Shown here: positions 1-12,345 of the stretch, piece by piece
Numbering within the stretch: position 1 is the stretch's first letter
Layout: the number at the start of each line of letters is the position of its first letter
Source: Aphis gossypii
Taxonomy: Eukaryota > Arthropoda > Insecta > Hemiptera > Aphididae
DNA length: 64,000 nt
Assembly: GCF_020184175.1 (NCBI RefSeq)
Contig: NC_065532.1
Location: forward strand, 43,854,287-43,918,286
Direction of reading: 5' to 3'
Position numbers and translations under genes: made by a program
Notes under the pieces: model-generated
Database searches by the model: none
Told to the model about the DNA's origin: nothing
The model's input: the letters and a program-made list of their open reading frames with translations, nothing else

Positions 1-708
1 ATGATTTAACTTCAAACAGTTTTAAATATTTGTTATTATTCAAAAAATATAAGTCGTAGATACCTGAAAATTTTACCAGTTATCTAGATTGGCATTTTCT
101 TTACATAATTTAATTTTTTAAATATTTTGCTTATATAAATGCCATTTATAGGCATTTGAAATATTAGTTTTTGTTTAGTATTTTTTTTATATACCTAAAT
201 ATCGATAAAATTGTTTTGGCTGAGTCAAAATACTTGAAAATTTAGTACAAAGTTCCTAATAAGTTAGTCTTATATTTATTCAAAAATTACGAGTTTAGAT
301 ATTTATAAGGCACAATTTTTTTTTTATTAACATTTGGAGTTCAAATATTGACGAAAATTCGTCAAGATCATAAATATTTGCAAATAATTTTATAGGTATA
401 ATTCATTTTAATTTTTGTATAAGTAGCTAAGAGTTTAAAATGTAATACAAGATTTTCTATGAAAAGTTTGGCTTACAATAATTATAAAAGAAATTAAGTT
501 TTGGTGTGTTCAAACAATTAAAACATAAACCATCTTTTATACCAACCACTGGAAATTATACCCTAGGCTGACAAATCATCTTCATTCAGAATCGTTTTTC
601 GTATACGATGATACTTATCATTGGATTAAAATTTAATACATCAATTATAGTGACCTGCTATATAGCAGAGCGTTACTCACTTGACCATTCTTTTTTATTT
701 TTTTTTGG
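1..708 (+). repeat. R1 interspersed non-coding repeat, right part
   Basis: Sequence seen here recurs at about 9.0-9.65 kb and 39.5-40.69 kb, including the terminal block with 'cattcagaatcgttttt', then 'cagcagagcg'-like sequence followed by 'actcactt' and a T run. No open frame of note. This is the right-hand end of a family with several copies in this window; the left part lies outside. The family is not identified and no transposase is seen. Confidence 0.75.
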
Positions 709-1487
709 ATCCACTAATTAAGGTAAAAAATGTTATAAGTAAACCCTTATAATATTATATATTGCACATTTATGTTCATTGTGTTTTAATATATTATGTA
801 TTTAATTGAAATTATTGTCTAAATGTCTTGCTTTATATTATTTGTATTTACTCTATATATCTGTAGTCTGTACCTAATGCCCTAAAGAGCGTTATTATTT
901 AAAATAAATTTTCCTCTTTACAATAATATACACAAATACAAATCATTAATACTAATGCTTTCTTGGAACTCAAAGTGTAGAAATTTTTTTCCATAGTTAG
1001 GTTATGATTTAGAATTAAATAATATTATTCACCAAACAATTAAATGTTAAACAGCTATATTAAATATAATTAAATAATAATGAAATTAAACATTATATTA
1101 TGTAGGTATTGTGAGTTTGTGGTTTATAACAACATAAAACAATTTTAAATTCAACAACTAAATTAATGTTTATAAACAGTTTTCTAACCAAAATGTAATA
1201 TTATAATTCCAAATCAATTATTCATATAGGTGAGAAGGAGAAAGATATTTTCATTAGAATGGGTATTATTACATTACATTCGTTTTAAATCACATTAAAC
1301 TATTTATATATTAAGGAATTAAAATATTTTGAATACATTTAAAAGATAATAATTATATCGTAGCCTATAATACATCACTAAAATATTTAACTATTTTCGT
1401 AATACAGTTAACTACTTTAAAGGTAAGAGCACAAATTTACAAGATGTACCCAGAAATAAATTCCATTTTCTACTACAACCTTTGTTG

Positions 1488-1640
1488 ATTTTGCATGGGA
1501 ACAGTTTGATTATTCTTCCTATAGCCCAAACATGGTACATAGTGATTTTTATATTTTTTTACGCATGAAATAATTTATGGGTGACCAATCTTCAACTAAG
1601 ATGATGAGGTAAAAGAAACTTAGTGCGTTTAACCAATCTC
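1488..1640 (+). pseudogene. mariner-like transposase remnant
   Basis: Translating forward from about 1488 gives a block reading YSSYSPNMVHSDFYIFLRMK, followed after a stop by a degraded continuation. This matches the C-terminal catalytic region of mariner transposases, which normally reads HPPYSPDLAPSDFHLF with the last catalytic Asp in the SDF motif. Several stops lie in the frame and I cannot follow the protein upstream or downstream, so it is a short dead fragment. No terminal inverted repeats were located. Confidence 0.6.
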
Positions 1641-4600
1641 TCTCAAAAACTGCCAGTTTTATAAATGTATTTATTTAGTATAGAATTTGCAATACGACGA
1701 AAACCAGAACTTTTACTAAACTATATTCAAAGGAGACAGCAAAATAATCCTCCCATGCAGTCCCACTTAATGCATTTGAAGCCAGAAATTATTTACAAAA
1801 TATTTAAGACTTACGTCATTAATTATAAGATTTATACTGCCACAGTTTTTAAAAATTCGTTCTAAAACATATTCCCAAAACCATCAAATATACAAAAAAT
1901 TGTTCAGTATTATAATGTTATATTGTGTATTAATGATACCTGACTCTGTATTCCAATAATATTATTCTTTTAATAACTTAAATTTATATAATAATCAAAT
2001 ACTTATGTTAACAATTTTGCAGCTCCTTTCAGTAAGTTCCCTAAATTTATATAATATACACATTTAAATAAATTATAATTTATAACGTTAATTTATTAAT
2101 TATCCGTGTTTAATATAAATATTTGTTAAATAAAACAGCATGCCATTAATTATGAACAACGGCCTATTTAAGGGGGCACATAGAATCCGTCCCTCCACTA
2201 TTTACTGTATTTAAAACTTTTTTTAATTTGTATTGCTGAGAATCGATATATCGTATTAACTTCTATTACTTCACTCACTGAAGAGATCGAAAAATTGATT
2301 TACCATATTAATCACATGATACACCGACTTGTATATATAGCTTATTTTAAGTACTATATTTGTGTTGACTATTAAAATACAATGAATACATTTTGACTAA
2401 AATTATAACAGATACACACACCATATCATTAATCCAGTTTTTGCAGAGAAAACTCACCAGTGTTCCTTAATATTAATGGGGAAACATACCTGACAAAACA
2501 CCTAACCCACATGACACAACTAAAAATACCCAATAAAGCGAACAATTCGATAATATTCTGAGGTGACTCATTGGGCCTAAGGGTACCATTTATTATTGAA
2601 GTGAATTAATCTTACACCTATATGAGTCGCATTTCACGATAGTTTATTATAAATTAGATACTCAAGACAATGAACTAAAATTCTTTTGGAGAAATAAGTT
2701 CTTTAAATTTTACGCCAAAAAAATACAATTCAATAAAATGAGTAAATATAATTCTTTCGTACACATATTCACGAACTATACGATAAACAGTTCAACAAAC
2801 AGTAAGAGAATTAATAGCGGTTACTAATGATGTAATAATTATCCCTGTATTTCTTTTTAACATTTAAATTCCTATTTGTTTTAAACGTTTTTTTTTTATT
2901 ATTAAATATTCTATAAATGTATTAACTGTATTTTATTATTAATAAAAATGTATTACCTAGATCACATTTTTAATAATTGATAAATCATAAGTATTGAGTT
3001 ATTACACTTATCAATTAATTACTTACCTATATATATTCACAGATGTTAATGGTAAGCTCAAAATATTATATTATTCTAATTCACCTAATTTAAAATCAAT
3101 ATTCTGATCATATTAAGTACCTACAACCTACATTTAAAAGAAAATGTTTGGTCAACTATGAAAGAATAAAGTTAAGGTTAGGTTAACCTAACCAAACCTA
3201 AACCTATCACAAACCGTCTCTGATTTAATTATCAAACAATCAATTAATATATAATTATAACAATATTAAATGTTTATTTAACTTTTTATTTACAATTATT
3301 CTTCGATATTTTTAGACTGTAAAAGTAAGATTAAATATTTCATATTAAATATTTTTTAACCTTATCAGTAAATGTTGATTAATGATGAAAATATAAATAA
3401 ATGACGATTAAATAAACATGAATATATAGCTAATTATTAACATCAAGGCTTTTTTTATTTGTAAGAATATTATATTTTAAATTGCAATAAAAAATTTAAT
3501 GATACCTACTGTTAAAAACTATCATTTATTTTAAATTTTATAATTGATTTGCAATATTTTATATAAAATGAACTAAATAAAAATGTAAAGAATAACTTAT
3601 TTTTAAAACTATTAAATCTTATGAAATTTCAAACATGAGATATTAGTTCAAATAATATGCTCAACTATTGTGAGATAAAAATTAATAATCTTAACCAAAC
3701 TTTATTATAAAAGTAAAAATACATTAATGTGTATTATAAACATTATAATTCATAATAATACTGGCTTATTGTGTTTGTATTACCATTACATTTTTTAATA
3801 AACAGATGGTATAATTGAAAAATATTATGATGGTTAGTATATGATTATTATTTACGAGTTTACAACACAGTTTACAGTCTGATATTATAGTTATAAAAAT
3901 AAAATGTCTTTAATTTTAGTCTATAATATATTAAAAACCCGGGATATAGTATTACGAAATTAAAAAATATTGTTCTTTATAAATTTATTTTAAACCCACA
4001 TATTAGTTTTATACAAAGATTATAATTTTAACTGTTCTGTGATTTATTCTAAGAATATATTTGAAATATAAAAAAATATTTTACTGTTAAAATAAAACAG
4101 CAATCATATAAACTCATCTTGAGTTAATACTCGTATTAAATTTAAACTTTATTCTTAACTCAAGATAAATTTCGATCATTTTGTTCAACAGCATTTTATG
4201 CACTTAATTATTTTAACGAGTTATTTCTAAAAAAAATAATGGTTTAAATTAATTATAAATCATATTTAAGATGGTTTAATCAAATTAATACATATTTCTG
4301 TGTACTTTATTTGTATACACATTAGGATCAATTTAAAGGGATTGACAAGAAAAATCTTATATTTAAAAATAGAAATTGTTTTAATAAACTATTTTCCGAA
4401 AGATAAAACTTGGAAAAAACATCTTTGTCCTTATTACTAGATGAGTAATTAATTATTCTTATTATAAATTTATTATAAGATACAAAATTTATAAATTAAA
4501 ATACAAAATAAAATTCAATAATTTCTGGTAGAAAATATTACATAATAATATTATATATTATAAATTTATGAATATATAGTACTATACTGTTTGAATTAAT

Positions 4601-5529
4601 TTATTATAGAATTTAATGCATACAAAAATTTCACAATAACAATGAAAATAAGTAAGAAAATTATTATAAATTATCTATAACTTTAATTAATTATTGAATT
4701 TTATTAAGTTCAACTTATTGATTATCAAATATCTGACTACGTTTTTACTGCACATTTGTATAGTTTTCAGTAACAAACTAATTTAAGCAAACAAGTTTAC
4801 TCATTTACACATATTGTAACAATTTTAAGTCCATACAAATCGATACATTGATATATTGAAATTCTTTTACTTTTTATAACAAAATATTAATCATACCGTT
4901 TTATTACATTAAATAATTAAGTATTCAAAATGTAAATTATAATTTTTAAATTTTGTTTCGATAAAAATTAAATTTTAAAAACAATTATTATCGCAAAAAT
5001 GTAATCTTTATAAAATGTATTATCAAAACAAAAAATTTATTTGTACATAACACCTTTTTGCCTTATTCTGTACCTAGTTGATCCTAATATAGAAGGTAAT
5101 GTTAACAATTTAAATTTAAAATACAACTTAAGAATTAAGATTTAGAATTTATTAAAAATCATAAGTTGTATAGCAATAAATTCAATAATGTACTTCTTTT
5201 TTTATTTTATAGAATATACATTAGAAAATTTAAATGGTAATTTATTTTTATAATTTTAAATACAAAATAAATTATGGTAGTTTAATTAATATTAATTGTC
5301 ATTTACTTCTAAGACTTAGAGTCTAAGTAGACACTAACGTAGTTGCCATGAAAAGTGTAAATTGATTAAATGGAATAAATATCTAAAAAGTGGGTACCAG
5401 TTATATGTATAATAGGTTACCTTATAAAGTGGATCACTATTGTGGATGTATTTATTTTTTTATTGTATACAAAAAATTATTCTGAATGGTGATGGACTAT
5501 CAGTCTATAAAATCACTAAATATATTTCA
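1641..5529. other. AT-rich stretch, no gene recognised
   Basis: Very AT-rich sequence with homopolymer and AT microsatellite tracts. The longest frame (66 codons near 1665) has no recognisable motif and no splice context that I can defend. A short TTAGG/CCTAA-like palindrome lies near 3175-3200 but is only a few units long. Confidence 0.5.
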
Positions 5530-6175
5530 TGTTATATTTTAGATTCTGAGCGAAAAAATGAATGTATTGTCGTATTGATTTTGTAATGAAAATGTGTGGG
5601 GTACTAGAAATGTTTTCTATTTTAGAAGTGGTTTCTGGTAATAAATCGGATCAAGTAGGTTGAGTCAAGAGTAAAAATTCACAACACTTTTCTTAGTAAA
5701 CCAGGGATTTTATCGTTGATTCGGTTTTCAACAAAAATAATTTCTTTATTGATTACTACTTTACTTATTTTATGGTAAAGTGGTATTGACTCAAAAGTTT
5801 ATAACACTTATGTAATAAGTATGGGAAATATATATTTTATATTATCATAACAATTAAATACTACTAATAATATAATAAATACAATGTTTTTGAAAAAAAT
5901 TTAATAATATTAATAGTAAAATTAATTAATTTAATAGCAACATCAATATGAAAATATAATATGATGAAATATATAATATACTTATTAATTATTACGATAA
6001 GCTGATGATCGTCTACGCTCAAAATCTTCTTTCGTATACAATTATATATCATTGAATTCAAAACACATCCAATTCAGGTACTCATTTGCTATCTACTAAG
6101 CAGCAGAGCGGTTTACTCATTATTCAACTCATTTACTCAACTTCTTTTAATTCACCATCTTTTTGACCAAGCATA
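5530..6175 (+). repeat. R1 repeat, short degenerate copy
   Basis: It begins with a diverged version of the R1 left end ('agattctgagcga') and ends with the R1 right end ('agcagcagagcggtttactc'). Most of the internal part is missing, so this is an internally deleted or heavily decayed copy. Confidence 0.6.
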
Positions 6176-7118
6176 AAATTGATAATTTTATAATTTTTTT
6201 ACGTAATTAAATTAATAAACCAATACTCATTATTTACATGTGTGTATTTAATTCTATAAACAATTATTTATTCAAATTCATAAATATGTATTTATTATTT
6301 ATTAATTATAAAAAAAATACAAATTGTCGTTAACAAAAAAATAATAAATACTAATAGATAAGTTTTACTAAAAAAAGAAAATACTAAAAATACCTACTAC
6401 CTAATAAAATTGTAAATATTTTTTTAGAGATGGCAAAGATATACTTTGATCATGAAATATCCATAATTGAACGCGAAAGGAACAAAAGTATGTACTTTTA
6501 GTTACTTATATAACCGAATTAATGAAAATTTCCTAGAGTTAAGAATCAGTTGACTTGAAGGCTACATAATAGTAGCGGATGAACTGTTTCGACAAAAACT
6601 ATAACACAACAATTGTGCACACGATTTCGTAATCAAAATATTAAACTGCGGACATCAAATCAATAAAAATCATATTGATTTGGGGACACAAATATTTCTT
6701 TTTAACATCTTTTCAAGACTTAGAACAAGCTACAAAAATATAAAATAATAATTGATAGGTGGGATCATTTATGTCTTGTAAAAGGGCAATCGATTTTTTT
6801 TATTTTTTTTACTGAGGGTACATTTCATTAATATTTAATAAAGACAAAATAAATTTACACAAGCACAAGTAAAATTATATCCAGTGGCCCCTAAACTCTA
6901 ACGCCAAGAGCTGACACTTCCACCTTTTTTCGGCGAGTGGGGGTCCATGAGTACCCAAAAAAACTTTTTGTGTAAGTTATCACCGCCTTTTTTTATTATT
7001 ATTATTTAAAAAAATTGATACTAATAGGTAAAAATGTTTTACGCTTTTAATCCCTACAAATTGTAACCCAACAAAATACAATTTCATACCTGGAATCACC
7101 TACATACTTAAATTCATG
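6176..7118. other. AT-rich stretch, no gene recognised
   Basis: No convincing open frame. The block 6885-6960 is less AT-rich than its surroundings but shows no coding signature. R1 begins immediately after. Confidence 0.4.
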
Positions 7119-7829
7119 CATTTTTTAGATTCTGAACGAAGTGATGAATGTATTGATTTTACAATGGTGTGTGTTTTTTTTTTTTTTTTGTTTTTGTGTC
7201 TGTGTACAGCATAACTAGTCGAAATAATGCTCCAATTTTAAACTATGGGGGTGGTTTCCGATGTAAAAGTGAATATCCTTGGTGCATTATAGAGGTAAAA
7301 AGTTAACATTTTCCAACAGTTTTCAAAAAAATCGAGAAAAACAAAAAAAAAATGACGGAAAAACGGCAATTTTTACGCAAAACCAGTTTTCGACCAAATC
7401 GATTTTTTTTTATGGTTGTAATTCAAAAACTAATCACTGAAAATACTTGAAATTTTCACCAAATGTTAATGTCAGTAGTATCCGTATATAGTTAAATTTT
7501 CAAAAAAATTTGACTTTTTTTGAGTTATTTATAGACCACTGAAATTTTCGATTTTTTTGAGAAATATTTTTTAAAGTGTCGATAAAAAATTTTTGGATGA
7601 CCAAAAAGTTTTGAAAATTTAATACAAGGTTCCTTATGAGTTGTTTTTAATGTAGCTAAAAAAAATTAAAAATCGTTAGTCACATTTTTTTTTTATAATC
7701 GCTTTTAGTTCAAATTTTTACGAAATCTGTCGAAAACGCGAAAATTTGCAAGTAATTTTGAAGTTGAAAAATCATAAAATTTTTTTCTTTTATAACTAAG
7801 TTTTGAAAATTTGGTACAAGGTTCTCCAT

Positions 7830-8850
7830 CCAACGACCCGGCAGGGTCGCGCTAAGTATAAAAAAAAAACGCCTTAAAATGAACGCATCGGCAATCACAA
7901 CGCGCGACAACTGCCGGGTATAATTACAGGAAGCATCTGAAATCACGAAAAAAAATAGTTGACAATGCATACCTAATTTCTTGTACAATAATTTAGTTTG
8001 ACAATGCACCAATCTTATTGGAAATGTTCCGTAGAAGTGCATGCTGCACTTTTTAATCCGATCTGAACATTATAAATGGAGTTATAGCCAAATATATTAT
8101 GAATTTTTATGGCAAAAAAAGAAAATGTTTTTCGATAATATTCCCTGCGGCCCGCATGAAGTTCCCCGCCCACTGAGGAGATACACACACACACTTACCG
8201 TACGCGCGTGCTTTGTCACAGCGCTTGCGGTGGCGGTGTTTTCAGGAAAAAAAATAATTAAAAACTTAAATGTTTGATATATAATAATACATATAATATG
8301 ACATTATAATATTTAATAATAATGATTACAACAACAACAATAATAATAATAACATAAAAAAAATTAGTGATATCCCAACAAAAACACTACGCCAAACTCC
8401 GTGTAAAAAAACGCTCAGTATAAAAAAAATCCACCTCAAAAGTTGTGATATCATTTTATAGCTATGTATTTAAACTATATAGGAATAGATATATTATTAT
8501 AATTTATGTTAAAATTCATTGCTTATAAATTGAACTTAGCTGGTGACTTTAAAATTATAACACTTAATTAGTAATTTATAACAATTAATTTATATAACAC
8601 TTAATTAGTATCACTCATTTTCAAAGATAACATGTATACTCAATACGAAATGAATTCTCATGAGTTTTAAATAATGTCACCAGCTACGTTCAATTTATAA
8701 GCAATGAATTTTAACATAAATTATAATAATATATCTATTCCTATATAGTTTAAATACATAGCTATAAAATGATATCACAACTTTTTGAGGTGGATTTTTT
8801 TTATACTGAGCGTTTTTTTACACGGAGTTTGGCGTAGTGTTTTTGTTGGG
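7830..8850. mobile_element. insertion inside R1
   Basis: The uninterrupted R1 copy at 39355 reads 'ggttctccatacattttt'. Here the same sequence is split after 'ggttctccat' and resumes at 'atacattttt', giving an insertion of about 1.02 kb with an AT dinucleotide repeated at the junction. The ends read CCAAC and GTTGGG. The left half (7830-8373) is less AT-rich (cggcagggtcgcgc, cgtacgcgcg); the right half is a foldback element described separately. The open frames at 7710-8042 and 8041-8277 are not convincing genes. Confidence 0.6.
8374..8850. mobile_element. foldback MITE with ~177 bp inverted arms
   Basis: The left arm starts CCCAACAAAAACACTACG at 8374 and the right arm is its near-perfect reverse complement, ending at 8850. 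The arms run about 8374-8550 and 8675-8850, with about 120 bp between them. AT dinucleotides flank both ends. It is non-coding and too short for a transposase, so a non-autonomous DNA transposon. Confidence 0.8.
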
Positions 8851-9650
8851 ATACATTTTTCTTCAAATATCTGTAAAAAAACTCTACCGGATTCAGACAA
8901 AAAATTTTTATGAGTGTTTGAAATTTAAATTTTTACAAAAACCGCACTAAATAACGGTTTAGCCTCAAACGATTTTTGATATTTGTTATAATTCAAAAAG
9001 TATAAGTCGTAGATACTTGAAAATTTTACCAGTTATTTAGATCGGCATTTTATTTACTTGATTTAATTTTCAAAATACTTTGAGTTTTTTTGAGCTATTT
9101 ATAGACAACTGAAATTTTCAATTTTTCTGAAAAATTTTTTTTGAAGGGTCGATAAAATGTTTTTGGCCCTATCAAAATACTTAAAAATTTTAAACAAAGT
9201 TCCTCATATTTTATTCTTAAAGTAATTAAAAAATTATTAGAATACATAGGCACAATTTTTTTTTATTAGCATTTGAAGTTCAAATATTGACAAAAATTCG
9301 TCAAAACCATGAATATTTGCAAATTATTTTGTAGGTATATTTCATAAAAATTTTTGTATAAGTAGCTAAGAGTTGAAAATTTAATACAAGGTTTTTCATA
9401 AGTTTAGCTTACAATTATTATAAAAGAACTTAATTTTGTTGTATTCAGGCCATTAAAACATAAACCACCTTTTTCACCAACCACTAGAAATTATATCCTA
9501 GGCTGACAAATCATCTTCGTTCAGAATCGTTTTTCGTATACAATGATAACTATCATTGGATTCAAATTTAACACTCCTATAATATATAATAATGATCCAT
9601 ACGGCACCTAATGTACAGCAGAGCGGTACTCACTTGCCCGCTTTTTTTTA

Positions 9651-10111
9651 TTTAAAAAGCAATTATTGACACAAATTAAATGTATTTCTTAATTGTTTCA
9701 TACTCTATTTTAATGAAGAACATAAATTCTTAATAAATAATATGGAATCTTATACAATCCTTGTATAACATTATAGATTTAGTTAAATTATCATATATAG
9801 CACACATTAAATATACCTTTAATTAACAGTGAGTATCGAAGTTAATAAATAGATCCTGCAATAGTCCCATCTGAAAACACAGTTTGTCAAGACGTTAATT
9901 ACGTATGTTCGTGGTGGCTATTTTCTGAATATTTCTCTCGAACCATTAAATTATTTTATTTCCACGACCTTGCTATTGCGGATTTGATTTGATTTATTCA
10001 TAAAAAAAACACCTAATAAACAGCTACATTTTTATAAATTATTTTATGTGTTAACTTAACGCAAATAACGAGACCATTAAATTTAATAGTAACTTTTATT
10101 TTTGTTTTTAG
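9651..10111. other. intergenic or intronic AT-rich stretch
   Basis: It lies just upstream of a splice acceptor at 10110-10111, so at least the distal part is probably intron of the Ser/Gly-rich gene. No upstream exon could be identified with confidence. Confidence 0.35.
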
Positions 10112-10451
10112 GTAATGATTATTATACTAAAGGTGCAGGCAAATGGTGCTTTGGAAAATTTCAGAAAAATGAACCACAAATCAATGCATCCGATACAAGT
10201 GGTGCTAGTAGTACAAGTGATGCAAGTGGTAAAAGTGGTACAAGTGATATAAGTGGTGAAAGTGGTACAATTGAAACAATAGGTAGGTACTGAAATTATC
10301 TAGTAACCTAGTACAGTTGTAAGTACCATAATAAATGGCAGAATCTAGTTAATTATTTATTGTAATTTTATTTAAGATAATTAACTTTTGATCATATGTT
10401 TTTCAAAATATATATTTCACAGCACCAGCAACGATTGATTTACTTCTGTAA
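10112..10451 (+). CDS. 3' end of a Ser/Gly/Thr-rich protein gene (two last exons)
   Basis: Two exons can be read. A pyrimidine-rich acceptor (ttttgtttttag) at 10110-10111 opens an exon 10112-10282 that ends at AG|GTAGGT. A second acceptor (tatatttcacag) at 10421-10422 opens a terminal exon whose first stop is at 10449-10451. The junction is phase 1 and stays in frame, giving a tail that ends ETIAPATIDLLL. The first exon encodes a basic/aromatic start (NDYYTKGAGKWCFGKFQKN) followed by about seven short Ser-Gly/Ser-Asp-Thr repeats (GTSDISGESGT style). No family recognised; such low-complexity tails occur in secreted and structural insect proteins, but no signal peptide is visible because the 5' exons are missing. 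There is no ATG at the start of the open frame, which supports an internal exon. Possible polyadenylation signals (AATAAA) lie near 10618 and 10688. Confidence 0.5.
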
Positions 10452-10961
10452 AGCAACTGAAAACTACTATAAGTACATAAGTTGTATGTTCCAACAGTAA
10501 ACCATTACTTTTAAAACTGGGGTATTTATTATATTATTTTTATCATAATCGAAAATATTATTATAATATTCTAAATACCATAAAATGTTAGATCACACGA
10601 TTGTTATTATCCATATAAAAAAATAAATAAGTTTTAAATTAATGTTACAAATAATACTTGTTTTACTTTATGTTTTTTTTACTTTTAAATAAACTAACCT
10701 ATTTTAAATATTTAACTAAAATTTGTTAACAATAAGACATCATTTGAAATGAAAACATCAAATAATGAACTTTATTTATAAGAAGAATACTGTTATGGAT
10801 AAGTTAAATATGAATTTTTACATTGAATAATTTTTTACATACTTAAGTTTTTGTAATCGACGGTATTCTCACTTTCTTACTAGTAAAAAACACGTCATTA
10901 TTAAAATATATATAGTTTAAATAACAGATAAATAGTAAATACAAATACAAATACAAATAAG

Positions 10962-11211
10962 TATAGTCTATTCGCCATAAGTTGACCCACTTCCGCGCAT
11001 GCATACTGAGCCGCCAGAACGTTCAGACCCCCCGGTCGGAGATTGGCGGTCTGTGATTGGTTGGTGGTGTTCGGAAATCGACAATGTTCGGTGCAGTAGT
11101 CAATAGGAGCGGTGGGGACGACACTACTAGCGCTCCGAAGACGCGGTGGCGTGCGCGGCCGTGACCGATTTTCATCGAGCGAGTGGGTCAACTTACGGCA
11201 AATTGACTATA
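10962..11211. mobile_element. GC-rich element with 30-bp terminal inverted repeats
   Basis: The left end (10962-10991) reads tatagtc...gccataagttgacccact, and the right end (11183-11211) is its reverse complement with about three mismatches. The 190 bp between is conspicuously GC-rich for this window and holds CCAAT-like and CG-rich blocks. It is best read as a short non-autonomous DNA transposon. The two overlapping ~96-codon frames here are antisense to each other and extend past the element, so neither is called as a gene. Confidence 0.65.
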
Positions 11212-11620
11212 ATAGACAAAAAATTATCAATTCAACACAAATTATTCCGTTACGTCTGGCCACACTGGCGCTACCTGGCATAATAATAGTAGACGTAGAC
11301 ACAAATTATGCGCATGTTTCATATTCTAACCTAACCTTAAAATATATAGGCACCTCCCAAAACAGTCATCCAATAGATAAATACTACAGCTATTTCTTTT
11401 AATATAATTCATTGTTTTAGGTTTTAGGAATGGGGCGTAATAGAGATAAAAGTCAACGTACCAATTATATAATAATTATAAATGACGGAAAATACTGAAC
11501 ACTAAAGCATAAAAATCGTGTAATTTTAAATATTAAAAATTTTATATCATGTTATCAAGGCCCCATGAAAGTTAGGTTAGGTATCTAACCTTACCTAACC
11601 TAACCCCCCCCCCGCAAAGT

Positions 11621-12345
11621 TAGATAATAATTTATTTATTTATTTATTTATTTATAATAATTAAACGGAAAGAGTCATTAAACAAATGGTTAAATACAGC
11701 AATAAGTGCCAATAACAGAGATTACAATTAAATATAAATTGTGTACGGTATACATTGAGAAATATACAAAATACAAATTAATATAAATAATAATAACGAA
11801 ACTATTCATTTAAGATTCAAAATATCATAAAAGAAACATGGGTCCGACAATATAAAAATAAACTTAACTAGTGAAAATTAAAAGTTAAACTATAACCAAC
11901 AAACATCAACTGATTAGCAGGACAATTTTATTATATAATTTTTGTCAGAATGAACAGAATAAAAAAGTTCAGAATTTCTGGTATTAAAGGAATGAATTTT
12001 AAAGCTGATCAAATATAGTAAATCAGGACAATCATTCAAGCTAGAAATCAGTTTATTTCTATTTTGAGACTAGCTGTAATCGTCTGATTTTAAGCGGAAT
12101 AAAACTTACATTATTTAAAATATTGTTAATATTATTGTAAAAAAATAATTGGGTTCTTGATTAAATTAAAACGCATAACCTTACATTTTTTTATATTTAA
12201 AAACGTATCATTACTTTTACTCCAACTGTGTAAGTTGTTTAGATCTGTTTTTAAATCAGTAGCATCATGATTATCTTTTATTATTTTTAAGAACATTAGT
12301 ATCAATAGCAAAAATAAATAAAATTTCAGACTTTTTAATAACATC
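11621..12345 (-). pseudogene. 5'-truncated non-LTR retrotransposon (LINE), reverse transcriptase remnant
   Basis: On the minus strand, 12345 to about 12130 reads a degraded end of a reverse transcriptase: a diverged version of the FADDTK region, then DATDLKTDLNNLHSWSKSN and FLNIKKCKVMRF, the conserved block just after the catalytic motif in Jockey/CR1-type RTs. Further along, with frameshifts, NDCPDLLYLISFKIHSFNTR matches the usual C-terminal tail of such ORF2 proteins. The element ends in a (TTTA)n run at 11621-11654, i.e. a (TAAA)n tail on its own strand. Stops and frameshifts are present and the endonuclease and most of the RT are missing, so it is a dead 5'-truncated copy. Confidence 0.75.

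Larger units (their letters stand above)
7119..9650 (+). repeat. R1 repeat, near full-length copy with nested insertion
   Basis: The left end reads 'attttttagattctgaacga' and the right end 'cagcagagcggtactcactt'. The ends carry short inverted motifs (GATTCTGAACGAAG left, CTTCGTTCAGAATC right). The body holds two diverged direct repeats of about 545 bp, recognisable by 'tttatagacc/ac' with 'actgaaattttc' at 7528 and 9098 once the insertion at 7830-8850 is discounted. Comparison with the uninterrupted copy at 38650-40694 defines that insertion. No coding capacity is visible; the superfamily is unknown. Confidence 0.75.

Noticed and set aside
1665..1865. 66-codon frame just after the mariner remnant, considered as part of the transposase
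   Set aside because: I could not match it to the mariner C-terminus and it lacks any other motif.
10901..11402. Two overlapping ~96-codon frames on opposite strands
   Set aside because: They are open because of the GC-rich TIR element, are antisense to each other, start outside it and show no motif or splice sites.
11571..11610. TTAGG/CCTAA motifs suggesting an interstitial telomere (also near 3175 and 11325)
   Set aside because: Only two or three units in both orientations, followed by a C run; too short to call telomeric.
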